Shown here: positions 1 to 7,039 of the stretch, one piece after another | Position numbering within the stretch: the stretch's first letter is position 1 | How the letters are laid out: each line of letters begins with the position of its first letter | Source: Sulfurimonadaceae bacterium | Lineage (GTDB): Bacteria > Campylobacterota > Campylobacteria > Campylobacterales > Sulfurimonadaceae | Assembly (NCBI GenBank): GCA_030610325.1 | Contig: JAUWRZ010000088.1 | Span: forward strand, 1-7,788 | DNA length: 7,788 bases | Reading direction: 5' to 3' | The notes under the pieces: generated by a model | Told to the model about the DNA's origin: nothing | What the model saw: the letters and a program-made list of their open reading frames with translations, nothing else | Database searches by the model: none | Translations under genes and position numbers: made by a program

Positions 1-812
1 ACTGCCTGCGCAAACTTGGTCACGTCGTAACGCATCGCAATATATTCGACGATATTGTTCTCACGGTCAAGGATAGGGATGATCGTAGCATCCACAAAGT
101 AGGGAGTGCCATCTTTCTTACGGTTTTTGATCGTACCTTTAAACACTTTTTTAGCTTTGATCGTCGTCCATAGCTTCTCATAGAACGCCGAGCTCATATC
201 CGGATGACGGACGATGTTCTGCGGTCTACCTATGAGCTCATCCCGCGTATATCCTGAGATCTTTAAAAAAGCTGCATTCACATAGGTGATGATCCCCTCT
301 GTATCAGTCTTCGAGACGATGGCACTTCTATCGATGACTTTTTGGTACTCATCAAAAGACTGAAGTCGGTCCTCAAGGTCTTTATCTCCTGAGAATATAG
401 AACGGTTGAACTGTGTGATGATAGTATAGTGGATCTGACTGGAAAGCTTTTGCAACTCGACGACAGGTTCCATCTCTCCCGGGAACAGTTCTATCAATGC
501 CCTTACCATCACCTGACTCAATGTAGAGTAGATAAGGAAAAGGTCCTCTGCTATCACATCACGATTTCTTAGATAATCGACAAGTCTATCTATACTGTTC
601 TCTTCACCATCACGTACCTCATCTTTTATCGAGTCGATAAAATGATCAAATATCGCTTTTGCATGATTTGTCGTAAAATAGTCCGTCTCCATATTATATT
701 TGGCAAAGACAGGGATAAGTATCTCATGCTCTACCCAGCTCTTTACGATCTGCTCACCTTTTGGTGCGATCGCATCAATATGCCGGCTAAGATAAGGAAA
801 GGATTTACTCAT
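1..812 (-). CDS. PAS-domain sensor protein with unclassified helical N-terminal domain (partial, 3' end outside window)
   Basis: An open frame runs on the minus strand from an ATG (complement of 810-812) to the left edge without a stop, giving 270 complete codons plus two bases. Residues 1 to about 140 form a mostly helical, cytosolic-looking region with no signal peptide or membrane segment. In this region residues 22-109 align without gaps to the N-terminus of the histidine kinase at 4798-6015. Residues about 160-265 are a PAS domain: SGYTRDEL at 186-193, RHPD at 202-205, KGTIKNRKKDG at 225-235 and a closing NIVEYIAMRYDVT. The RHPD motif matches the FAD-contacting segment of the aerotaxis sensor Aer, but the tryptophan that follows it in Aer is Phe224 here, so flavin binding is possible and not assured. 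The output domain (MCP, GGDEF or kinase) lies outside the window. The ATG has only a weak AAGTG-type ribosome site but fits the homologous N-terminus. Confidence 0.85.
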   Translation of the reverse strand, partial: MSKSFPYLSRHIDAIAPKGEQIVKSWVEHEILIPVFAKYNMETDYFTTNHAKAIFDHFIDSIKDEVRDGEENSIDRLVDYLRNRDVIAEDLFLIYSTLSQVMVRALIELFPGEMEPVVELQKLSSQIHYTIITQFNRSIFSGDKDLEDRLQSFDEYQKVIDRSAIVSKTDTEGIITYVNAAFLKISGYTRDELIGRPQNIVRHPDMSSAFYEKLWTTIKAKKVFKGTIKNRKKDGTPYFVDATIIPILDRENNIVEYIAMRYDVTKFAQA

Positions 813-832
813 GTTGATCACTTTTAAAATGT

Positions 833-860
833 TTGATATCGTTATTAATTAGCATATAAT
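833..860 (+). promoter_or_regulatory. Predicted sigma70-type promoter for the hydrolase-sppA operon
   Basis: TTGATA (833-838) and a perfect TATAAT (855-860) are separated by 16 bp, which places a start near base 867 and leaves an untranslated leader of roughly 87 bases before the GTG at 954. The match is direct from sequence; use in vivo is inferred. A second, weaker -10-like CATAAT at 914-919 lacks a -35 partner. Confidence 0.55.
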
Positions 861-876
861 ACTACAAGAAGTATTA
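857..876. promoter_or_regulatory. Operator-like perfect dyad overlapping the -10 box
   Basis: TAATACT (857-863) and AGTATTA (870-876) are exact inverted repeats with 7-bp arms and a 6-bp spacer. The left arm covers most of the TATAAT at 855-860 and the dyad spans the predicted start site. It is not followed by a T-run, so a repressor-type operator is more likely than a terminator. The regulator is unknown, and AT-rich intergenic DNA can produce such a dyad by chance. Confidence 0.4.
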
Positions 877-953
877 CAATCCGTACTTAAGCCGTATTTT
901 CATAGAAAGAAAGCATAATCCGCCTACAAAATCTATTCAAGTAGAGATAATTA

Positions 954-2168
954 GTGAAAATAATCAGACCTGACTATATCCTGACACCGACGAGCATGCT
1001 TAAAGGGCAGGCGATAGCCTATGATGAGGACATCATAGCCATTGGCCCGTTCGAAGAGTTCAGCAAGCAGTATCCTCAAGCCGATATAGAGACACTTCCC
1101 AAACACTCCCTGATCATGCCCGGACTGATCAATCCCCATGTCCACCTGGAGTTCAGCGGCAACAAGACGACACTGGAGTATGGTCAGTTCATGCCCTGGC
1201 TCAACAGCGTCATCGAACATCGTGAGACACTGATCAACGACTGCGATAAAGGCTGTATGCAAAAAGCCGTGCAGATGATGTTAGAGACCGGCACGACTAC
1301 CTTCGGTGCCATCAGCTCTCATGGGATGGACCTTGAGGTCGCCGAGCAAGCCCCGCAGAACGTCATCTTCTTCAACGAGGTCATCGGTTCGCAACCCGCG
1401 ATGGCTGATGCACTCTACGGAGATTTTCTACAGCGTCTGGATGCCTCTGCATCCGTGACACGCAAGGGATTCACTCCGGCCATCGCCATCCACTCACCCT
1501 ACTCTGTCCACCCCGTACTCATCAAAAGAGCCCTGAAGCTTGCCAAAGAGCGAGGCATGCTGACTTCTGCACACTTTATGGAGAGCCCGGAAGAGCGGGC
1601 ATGGCTGGATGAGAACGCAGGTGAGTTCAAAGGTTTTTTCGAGACCTTTTTAAAACAGAGCACAGCCGTCACGACAGCAGAGGAGTTCCTAAAGCTTTTT
1701 GATGGCTATCCAACACTGATGACCCATGTAGTCCAGGCCAACCGTGATGAGCTGAGTACTCTGGCAAAAGGTGGTCATACGGTGATCCACTGTCCTATAT
1801 CCAACCGTCTGCTGGGTAATGGTGCAATAGACCTTGACGCACTCGGATCTGAAGAGGTGAAGTGGGTCTGCGGTACCGACGGCCTTAGCTCTAACTACCG
1901 TCTCGATCTTTTTGAAGAGCTTAAGATCGCGCTGTTCATGCACTCACAGACACCACTTCTACCACTTGCGAAGCGTTTACTAAACAGTGTTACTATCGAA
2001 GCAGCAAAAGCCATGCAGCTCAACACGGGAGCTATCGAACCCACAAAAGCAGCGGACATGCTCGTCTTGCAGTTAGAAGATGAGCCCGGTGAACAGTTCA
2101 CACTGCATCTGCTGCTGCACGGCTACCCGATAACAGCTATCTATATCAATGGGACAAAGGTAAAATAA
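954..2168 (+). CDS. mqnF: Aminofutalosine deaminase family hydrolase (COG0402 amidohydrolase)
   Basis: This is a 404-residue cytosolic metal-dependent amidohydrolase. Metal and catalytic motifs are visible in order: HVH (His62, His64) in PGLINPHVHLEFSG, His207 and Glu210 in SAHFMES, His258 in THVVQ, His279 in IHCP, and Asp309 in CGTDGLSSN. These are the ligands and catalytic residues expected of the ATZ/TRZ and deaminase branch. Members of this group in Campylobacterota are annotated as aminofutalosine deaminase family, and from memory a Nitratiruptor member was shown to deaminate 6-amino-6-deoxyfutalosine (also called mqnX), a step of the futalosine route to menaquinone. Many relatives instead use a nucleosidase acting directly on aminofutalosine, so the exact substrate is inferred. 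The start is GTG at 954: no ATG lies upstream in frame, the next Met is residue 15, and MKIIRPDYILTP fits the family N-terminus. A weak TAGAGA precedes it by 7 bases. It is the first gene of an operon with sppA. Confidence 0.85.
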   Translation: MKIIRPDYILTPTSMLKGQAIAYDEDIIAIGPFEEFSKQYPQADIETLPKHSLIMPGLINPHVHLEFSGNKTTLEYGQFMPWLNSVIEHRETLINDCDKGCMQKAVQMMLETGTTTFGAISSHGMDLEVAEQAPQNVIFFNEVIGSQPAMADALYGDFLQRLDASASVTRKGFTPAIAIHSPYSVHPVLIKRALKLAKERGMLTSAHFMESPEERAWLDENAGEFKGFFETFLKQSTAVTTAEEFLKLFDGYPTLMTHVVQANRDELSTLAKGGHTVIHCPISNRLLGNGAIDLDALGSEEVKWVCGTDGLSSNYRLDLFEELKIALFMHSQTPLLPLAKRLLNSVTIEAAKAMQLNTGAIEPTKAADMLVLQLEDEPGEQFTLHLLLHGYPITAIYINGTKVK

Positions 2169-3037
2169 TGGGATTTCTAAAAAGACTCTTCTCACCTATC
2201 ACGGCAACACTTGGATTTATACAGAACCATTTCAAGGCGATGTTGTTCGTACTTATCGTCTATATGATCTTTGCACCGACTGATCAACAGACCCTTACAC
2301 CCAATAATCTGCAACATATCGTCCTTAAAGGTCCGATCTTTGATGTGACACAGGTCGTTGAGCAGATCGAAGAGGCCCGTCAGGACAAGCAGATAAAAGG
2401 AGTGCTCTTCGAAGTGGACTCTCCCGGCGGTGCCGTCGCCCCCTCCATCGAAGTCGCTTACGCACTTAAACGCCTTAAAGAGAGCAAACCCGTAGTCGTC
2501 TATGCCAGCGGGATGCTGGCAAGTGGAGGTTACTACGCCTCCATCTGGGCGAACGAGATAATCGCCAACCCGGGTGCCATGGTCGGCTCGATCGGTGTCA
2601 TCATGCAAGGGGCCAACGTCAATGAGCTGATGGAGAAGATCGGCATCAGCTCTCAGGTCGTAAAAGCAGGAAAATACAAGCAAGTAGGTACTCCTGACAG
2701 AGCATGGACCCCGGAGGAGCGCAATGAGCTCAACAAGGTCATCCAGGATACCTACACGATGTTTGTCGAAGATGTCGCCAGTGGACGAGGCCTTGACCCC
2801 AAGAAAGACCACGCCTTCGCCAATGCCCACATCTTTACTGCCAGACAGGCAAAAGAGGTCGGTCTTATCGACAGCCTCGGTGTCCGTTTCGATGCCAAAG
2901 CACGTGTCGTCGCCTTAAGCGAGGTCCCCGAAGCACACTGGAACCAGGAAGATAAGTTCGATAAGTTCATCCGTCAGCTCGGTATGGAGAGCGCCATCAT
3001 GCTACACACCTATTTTCCAACACTCTCTTTACGCTGA
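2168..3037 (+). CDS. sppA: Signal peptide peptidase SppA, short single-domain S49 serine protease
   Basis: This is a 289-residue inner-membrane protease that would degrade signal peptides left after secretion. Residues about 22-37 form one hydrophobic membrane anchor, and the rest is the S49 fold: strand FEVDSPGGAV at 81-90, nucleophile Ser119 in YASGMLASGGYYAS, and MVGSIGVI at 138-145. The catalytic lysine is probably Lys171 in KAGKYKQVG. The 52-residue distance between Ser119 and Lys171 is the same as in the Bacillus SppA dyad (Ser147/Lys199), as recalled. The length fits the single-domain form rather than the tandem protein of E. coli. The ATG overlaps the stop of the upstream hydrolase (TAATG), and AAAGG at 2156-2160 is a good ribosome site, so the two are probably translationally coupled. 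The last 9 bases overlap the 3' end of the convergent response regulator gene. Confidence 0.93.
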   Translation: MGFLKRLFSPITATLGFIQNHFKAMLFVLIVYMIFAPTDQQTLTPNNLQHIVLKGPIFDVTQVVEQIEEARQDKQIKGVLFEVDSPGGAVAPSIEVAYALKRLKESKPVVVYASGMLASGGYYASIWANEIIANPGAMVGSIGVIMQGANVNELMEKIGISSQVVKAGKYKQVGTPDRAWTPEERNELNKVIQDTYTMFVEDVASGRGLDPKKDHAFANAHIFTARQAKEVGLIDSLGVRFDAKARVVALSEVPEAHWNQEDKFDKFIRQLGMESAIMLHTYFPTLSLR

Positions 3038-4687
3038 GCCATACTCGATGCTGTTACTTCTCGATGCTTCCGGGACGTGATCGAACCCCGTTCTCGGAGC
3101 ACTGAAGTAGTAACCTTGAAAACTGTCTATTCCTATCTCTTTGCACACCTCGAACACCTTCTCGGTGTGTACAAACTCTGCTACCGTATGAATACCGAGC
3201 CTTTTGGCAAAAAGTACGATCGTCTCGACGATGATCCGACTCTCTTCGTCCCTGTCGATATCTCGGATCAATGAGCCGTCTATCTTGATCATCGCAGGTT
3301 TAAGCTGTAGCAGATAGGAGAAGTTCGAGTAACCCGTTCCAAAATCATCTATAGCTATCCTGGCCCCAAGAGCTTTGACACGGGAGATAAACCGACCCAC
3401 CTCCTCTTTGTTCTCGATACTCTCACTCTCCAGTATCTCAAAAATGATCTTCTCAGCCATGTTCAATGTCTGAAGCCTCTCAAAGATGTATCTGGTGATA
3501 TCAGGACTGAGCATATCCTGAACAGAGAGATTGATAGAGATCTCCCTGGCATAAAGCTCTGCGGCAAAAAAACACTTTTCAAGCATCTGTCGAGTCAAGG
3601 TCAGGTACTGTTTAGTCTTTTTAGCGATGGGGAGGAACTCATCAGGCATATGGATACTCTGATCGTCTTCGATCCGCATCAGGCACTCATACCTGACGAT
3701 CCTCTCATCGGGGTCCACTATCGGTTGAAAGAAGGGGATCACTTTATCGTTTTTGATCGCCTGTTTGATACGTCGCGTACAGGCAAGGTCTTGTTGATAG
3801 ATCTTCCTGTAGTCATATCTTTTATTATAAAAGGCATAGTTCTCTTTATACTCTTTAGCATGTTTTAGTGCCATGTCAGCTGTCTCAAGACTGCGATAGA
3901 CCTCAGATGAGGCACCCATCGTCAAAGCGACATCTATATCGATCTCCAGTTCCGGATGATAGAAGATCAGGTCACTGTTCTCTCCAAACAGTAAAGCGAC
4001 GGTATCCTCATAGTAGTGCTGATCTTGGGCCAGATAACCAAGCAGGACAAAATCATCAGAACCTACACGGAAGATATCGAACATCTCCCCAAGTGTATCC
4101 CCTAAGAACTGAGCGAACTTTCTCAAGACGAAATTTCCGACATCCGTACCATAAAGATCGTTGATGATCTTGAAATTATCTATATCGATCACGATAGTGA
4201 GGTTGTGCTCATCACGTTCAAACTGCTGATTTAGGGCAAAGCGGTTCTTCAGACCGGTCAGTTGATCGATGAACGCATGCTGATGCGCCAGTAACTTCTT
4301 CTGCTCGATGGGCAGCAACACCTTCTCTATATTGGTAAAAAGCTCATCGATGTTGACGGGCTTCTCGATATAGGCATCAATACCGATGCGTATGGATTCA
4401 AACAGGTAAGTAGCGTCACTATGTGCCGTTAGAAAGACGATCGGGATATCCGGATCTACCTTCTTTAGCGCTCTTGCCATAGCCAGACCATCCATGACCG
4501 GCATGCGGATATCGGAGATGACTACATCTATCTTCTCACGTTCAAATATCTCAAGCGCTTCGCGGCCATCAGAAGCACTAAAGACACGAAAGAAGACATC
4601 TTGAAGCAGTGCACTCATACTCTCTCGTAACATCACCTCGTCTTCGACATACAACAGCGATATGTTAGCTAGTCTTTCCAGGTCCAT
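3029..4687 (-). CDS. Response regulator with REC, degenerate GGDEF and intact EAL domains (c-di-GMP phosphodiesterase)
   Basis: This 552-residue cytosolic protein has three domains. REC (about 8-125) carries the acidic pair Glu15/Asp16, phosphoacceptor Asp59 in VISDIRMPVMDG, Thr87 and Lys109, so it should accept phosphate. The GGDEF domain (about 138-290) has the motif as GSDDF at 209-213, and the inhibitory-site arginine before it is replaced (EMFD instead of RxxD); cyclase activity is doubtful. The EAL domain (about 305-535) reads ECL at 334-336 but keeps the residues needed for hydrolysis: Glu334, Asn386, Glu417 and Glu420, Asp447/Asp448, Lys468, Glu504 and Gln524. The expected job is phosphorylation-controlled cleavage of c-di-GMP. 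The gene is divergent from a histidine kinase, which is the obvious candidate partner. The ATG at 4687 is preceded by a weak TGGA ribosome site. Its stop codon lies inside the end of sppA. Confidence 0.93.
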   Translation of the reverse strand: MDLERLANISLLYVEDEVMLRESMSALLQDVFFRVFSASDGREALEIFEREKIDVVISDIRMPVMDGLAMARALKKVDPDIPIVFLTAHSDATYLFESIRIGIDAYIEKPVNIDELFTNIEKVLLPIEQKKLLAHQHAFIDQLTGLKNRFALNQQFERDEHNLTIVIDIDNFKIINDLYGTDVGNFVLRKFAQFLGDTLGEMFDIFRVGSDDFVLLGYLAQDQHYYEDTVALLFGENSDLIFYHPELEIDIDVALTMGASSEVYRSLETADMALKHAKEYKENYAFYNKRYDYRKIYQQDLACTRRIKQAIKNDKVIPFFQPIVDPDERIVRYECLMRIEDDQSIHMPDEFLPIAKKTKQYLTLTRQMLEKCFFAAELYAREISINLSVQDMLSPDITRYIFERLQTLNMAEKIIFEILESESIENKEEVGRFISRVKALGARIAIDDFGTGYSNFSYLLQLKPAMIKIDGSLIRDIDRDEESRIIVETIVLFAKRLGIHTVAEFVHTEKVFEVCKEIGIDSFQGYYFSAPRTGFDHVPEASRSNSIEYGSA

Positions 4688-4713
4688 GTGTATCCAGATT
4701 TGCTTTTAAATAG

Positions 4714-4742
4714 ATTGTACTGTAAACTATGATCTATTACAA
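4714..4742 (-). promoter_or_regulatory. Predicted promoter for the REC-GGDEF-EAL gene
   Basis: On the minus strand TTGTAA (complement of 4737-4742) and TACAAT (complement of 4714-4719) lie 17 bp apart. This predicts a start near 4707 and a leader of about 20 bases. The -10 matches five of six consensus bases and the -35 four of six. It occupies the same short stretch as the kinase promoter. Confidence 0.45.
4728..4733 (+). promoter_or_regulatory. Predicted -10 box for the histidine kinase gene
   Basis: TATGAT (five of six matches to TATAAT) would start transcription near 4740, upstream of the preferred ATG at 4798 but downstream of the alternative ATG at 4729. The -35 position holds only TTTAAA (4705-4710, 17-bp spacing). 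A poor -35 is common for sigma70 promoters in Campylobacterota. The box sits inside the spacer of the opposing promoter, so the two are likely to interfere. Confidence 0.35.
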
Positions 4743-4787
4743 CAATGGCGCCTTTATTGACCCTAATATCATCAAAGTCACCAAGAT

Positions 4788-4793
4788 AGAGGA
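4788..4793 (+). promoter_or_regulatory. Ribosome binding site that decides the kinase start
   Basis: AGAGGA lies 4 bases before the ATG at 4798, whereas the upstream ATG at 4729 has no purine-rich site before it. This favours the downstream start. Confidence 0.6.
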
Positions 4794-4797
4794 TAGT

Positions 4798-6015
4798 ATG
4801 CTACAGCAGAAGATACCGCATCTCATCGAAAAAAGCCCCTTTCTCTCCACAAGAACAGACTACATCGTGACACTTTGGCTGAGCGATCCTCTTGTCAGGG
4901 AGGTCCTGCACCGGCATGATATAGAGAGTGCTCTATTTGCCATGCGCTACGCCAATAATGTACTCGATTACTTTTTTAATGTCGTCCATGCACGGCAGAA
5001 GATCGGCGACTGTCCCGTCATAGCTGACCTGCTTGACTATCTGAAACAGCATGATATCGCGGCAGATGAGCTTTTTATCATCTGTACCAACGCCAAAGAG
5101 GCGATGATGACCCTGACCTATGAACTTGGCTTTAACACGAAGGTCCTCACAGAAGAGATCAACTATGTGTTCGACCTTAACTTCAAAGGGGTCTTGCACC
5201 GTTACGCCAATACGATCTACCGTCTTGAGAGGAAGGTCGAAGCCGAGGTCAAGAAGAACAGAGAGAAAGATGCCCTGATGTTCCAGCAGGCACGACTCGC
5301 TGCCATGGGTGAGATGATCAACAATATCGCCCATCAGTGGCGTCAGCCTCTCTCTATGATCTCCATCCTCACTCAGGGGGTACTGCTCAAACACAGACTG
5401 AACAAGCTCGATAATACATTTCTCATCGAGAGTATCGACAGATCACAGCTGCTGATCGCACAGATGAGTCAGACGATCAATGATTTTCATAACTTCTTTC
5501 GGCCGCAAAAGGAGAAAGAGGAGTTTCTCGTCGATGATGCGATCAGACATGCCCTTTCGCTTATCGGTGACAGTCTTGAGCATGAGGGTATCAAGCTCGT
5601 CAGCGACCTTCAAGAGGGTCCGCCTATCCTCAACTTTGAGAACGAGTTTGCCCATGTACTGATCAATATCATCAACAATGCAGAAGATGTACTCATCGAA
5701 CAGCCAGAGGGAAAAGAGCGTTATATACATGTACAAAGTAGCCCGCTCTACTGTGAGGAGATACCCTGCATCCGTATCAGTATCCAAGACAACGCGAGCG
5801 GGATCGACCCGGAGCTAATCGACAAGATCTTCGACCCCTACTTCACCACAAAGGAGCAGGGTAAAGGTACCGGGATCGGTCTATATATGAGTAAACAGAT
5901 AATCGAGAGCAATATGGGAGGAAGTATGCGTGCGCAAAACTGTACGTTTTCGCACAAAGGAAAGAGTCACAGCGGTGCCGAGTTTATCATCGACCTTCCG
6001 CTGGGAGATCGATGA
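4798..6015 (+). CDS. Soluble sensor histidine kinase (HQWRQPL-type HisKA plus HATPase_c)
   Basis: With the preferred start this is a 405-residue cytosolic kinase with no membrane segment. Residues 1 to about 135 are a helical input domain whose residues 23-110 align without gaps to the left-edge PAS protein. A charged, probably coiled-coil linker follows (about 138-168). HisKA contains RLAAMGEMINNIAHQWRQPL at 166-185, with His179 as the phosphorylation site. The ATPase domain shows the N box NIINNAEDVL at 290-299, G1 DNASGID at 331-337, F box FDPYFTT at 345-351 and G2 GKGTGIGL at 355-362, so all catalytic elements are present. The frame is open back to an ATG at 4729 (428 residues). Met24 of that longer form, at 4798, has an AGAGGA ribosome site and gives an N-terminus equal in length to the paralogous domain to within one residue. 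The likely partner is the divergent REC-GGDEF-EAL protein. The 3' end faces the next gene with 19 bases between stops. Confidence 0.92.
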   Translation: MLQQKIPHLIEKSPFLSTRTDYIVTLWLSDPLVREVLHRHDIESALFAMRYANNVLDYFFNVVHARQKIGDCPVIADLLDYLKQHDIAADELFIICTNAKEAMMTLTYELGFNTKVLTEEINYVFDLNFKGVLHRYANTIYRLERKVEAEVKKNREKDALMFQQARLAAMGEMINNIAHQWRQPLSMISILTQGVLLKHRLNKLDNTFLIESIDRSQLLIAQMSQTINDFHNFFRPQKEKEEFLVDDAIRHALSLIGDSLEHEGIKLVSDLQEGPPILNFENEFAHVLINIINNAEDVLIEQPEGKERYIHVQSSPLYCEEIPCIRISIQDNASGIDPELIDKIFDPYFTTKEQGKGTGIGLYMSKQIIESNMGGSMRAQNCTFSHKGKSHSGAEFIIDLPLGDR

Positions 6016-6034
6016 TCGCGAAGGTCAAGTCGCT

Positions 6035-6643
6035 CTAACAGCTTTTGATCGTGATCACGTCCTCATTATCGACATTATCGATCAAGATCCGTCTTACACG
6101 GTCCTGCCATAAGAGACCAAACTCTTTTTTCTCCTCGTCTGTCGCCATACCCTGCATGATCTTCTGCATCAGTGCTGACTGTTTTGGGCTCCCTCCGACA
6201 CTTGATGGATCATAAAAAGCATCCACACATGCACCGGTATCTACTCTGGTAAAGCGAGCACTGGAGCTGATATCACTGCCATGTTCCATCAGGGAGTGTC
6301 TGGCAAACTTGCCGCCAAGCCCTTTAAAGCCGCTTTTATCGGTCGCTCCGGTGATCTGGGTGATGACATTACCGATGACTCCGGCGACACCCTCTTCCAA
6401 CGGCTCTTTAAAAGAGACCTTGACCATACCCCGTACCGGCAGACTATCCGGATAGAGTGCTTCAAGTGCTTTGCTTGTCATCAGGTATGCGCCGCCCACT
6501 GTCGGACAGCTATGCCCCGCTGCTTTGACCACATCAAGGTAGGTAAACTCGAGTTCACCGCCTTCAAATGTCCCAAGGACAGCAGAGAGAGGATCACTCA
6601 TCTTAATAGTTCTTACTTCATTGAAAAATTCCGGATAGTTCAT
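6035..6643 (-). CDS. FmdE-domain protein of unknown function
   Basis: This 202-residue protein has no signal peptide or membrane segment. The motif AGHSCPTVGGAYL at 42-54 (His44, Cys46) resembles the conserved N-terminal His/Cys motif of the FmdE family (PF02663), named after a protein in the formylmethanofuran dehydrogenase operon of methanogens. Stand-alone FmdE-like proteins are common in anaerobic bacteria, and their reaction is not generally known. His44 and Cys46, perhaps with Cys139, could bind a metal; this is inference. The last two residues are Ser-Cys. The ATG at 6643 has an AAAGG ribosome site 7 bases upstream. It is the last gene of the minus-strand set, 63 bases after the ABM-fold gene. 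The wider gap leaves room for a separate start of transcription, though no convincing promoter was seen. Similarity is by motif only, so the family call is moderate. Confidence 0.75.
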   Translation of the reverse strand: MNYPEFFNEVRTIKMSDPLSAVLGTFEGGELEFTYLDVVKAAGHSCPTVGGAYLMTSKALEALYPDSLPVRGMVKVSFKEPLEEGVAGVIGNVITQITGATDKSGFKGLGGKFARHSLMEHGSDISSSARFTRVDTGACVDAFYDPSSVGGSPKQSALMQKIMQGMATDEEKKEFGLLWQDRVRRILIDNVDNEDVITIKSC

Positions 6644-6706
6644 ACTTGGCCTTTGATCGTTTGTGCGGATAGTAGCATAGATAGAGTAGTTGAAGATTGA
6701 TATCGC

Positions 6707-7036
6707 TCAAGTGCCACTATCTTCACTCCAGTAGTTCTGTTGGGTAAGACACTGTGTCAGTTTCAATGCTGATGTGTTTTGAGATAGCAGCAATGGTGCC
6801 ATCGCATCTTTAAAATGCTGCATCATCTCACTCTCTTTGTGTTTACGGTATCTTGACTTGCTCTTCCAGATCTCGACTAGGAAAAAAGAGACACGCTGCT
6901 CCTGCATCTGATAGAGCTCATACTTCAGACACCCCTTCTCAGCCGAGACTTGTACGACCATATCGTTCAACATACTTCTTAGTTCGACCTCTCTACCCTC
7001 GATCGCGCTAAATGTAAGCTGCTGTGCCATCACCAT
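6707..7036 (-). CDS. ABM-fold protein, putative quinol monooxygenase-like
   Basis: This small cytosolic protein of 109 residues has the pattern of the antibiotic biosynthesis monooxygenase (ABM, PF03992) family. It starts with a short strand (QLTFSAIEGREVELRSML), followed by EKGCLKYELYQ at 33-43, then FFLVEIWKSKSRYRKHKES at 51-69 and HFKDAM at 74-79. The WxS...HxxS...HF spacing is typical of YgiN-like proteins. Family members are cofactor-free dimers that oxidise quinols or aromatic compounds, or bind haem; the substrate here is unknown. It begins 3 bases after the cytochrome gene, so the two are co-transcribed and probably translationally coupled. The start may be ATG at 7036 or the ATG two codons later at 7030 (MVMAQQ); neither has a strong ribosome site. 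The C-terminal tail beyond residue 90 is longer than the core domain. Confidence 0.82.
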   Translation of the reverse strand: MVMAQQLTFSAIEGREVELRSMLNDMVVQVSAEKGCLKYELYQMQEQRVSFFLVEIWKSKSRYRKHKESEMMQHFKDAMAPLLLSQNTSALKLTQCLTQQNYWSEDSGT

Positions 7037-7039
7037 CGT

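Noticed and set aside
642..827. Plus-strand open frame of 61 residues at the start of the left-edge gene
   Set aside because: It is antisense to the PAS sensor frame, which is open for 270 codons and has recognisable domains and a homologous N-terminus.
951..1262. Minus-strand open frame of 103 residues opposite the hydrolase start
   Set aside because: It overlaps the conserved N-terminal part of the amidohydrolase including its HVH metal site, and shows no domain of its own.
2192..2830. Minus-strand open frame of 212 residues opposite sppA
   Set aside because: It lies wholly within the strongly supported sppA gene, has no recognisable domain and a composition typical of a reverse-frame shadow, and has no promoter or ribosome site.
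4933..5394. Minus-strand open frame of 153 residues opposite the kinase
   Set aside because: It covers the kinase input and HisKA coding region in antisense and has no motif; shadow of a real gene.
6016..6034. Possible bidirectional terminator between the kinase and the FmdE-domain gene
   Set aside because: Only 19 bases separate the stops. GATC-rich short palindromes are present, but there is no stable stem followed by a T-run on either strand.
6281..6700. Plus-strand open frame of 139 residues opposite the FmdE-domain gene
   Set aside because: It is antisense to a protein with a clear motif and a good ribosome site; its sequence (rich in Cys, His and Arg) looks like a shadow frame.
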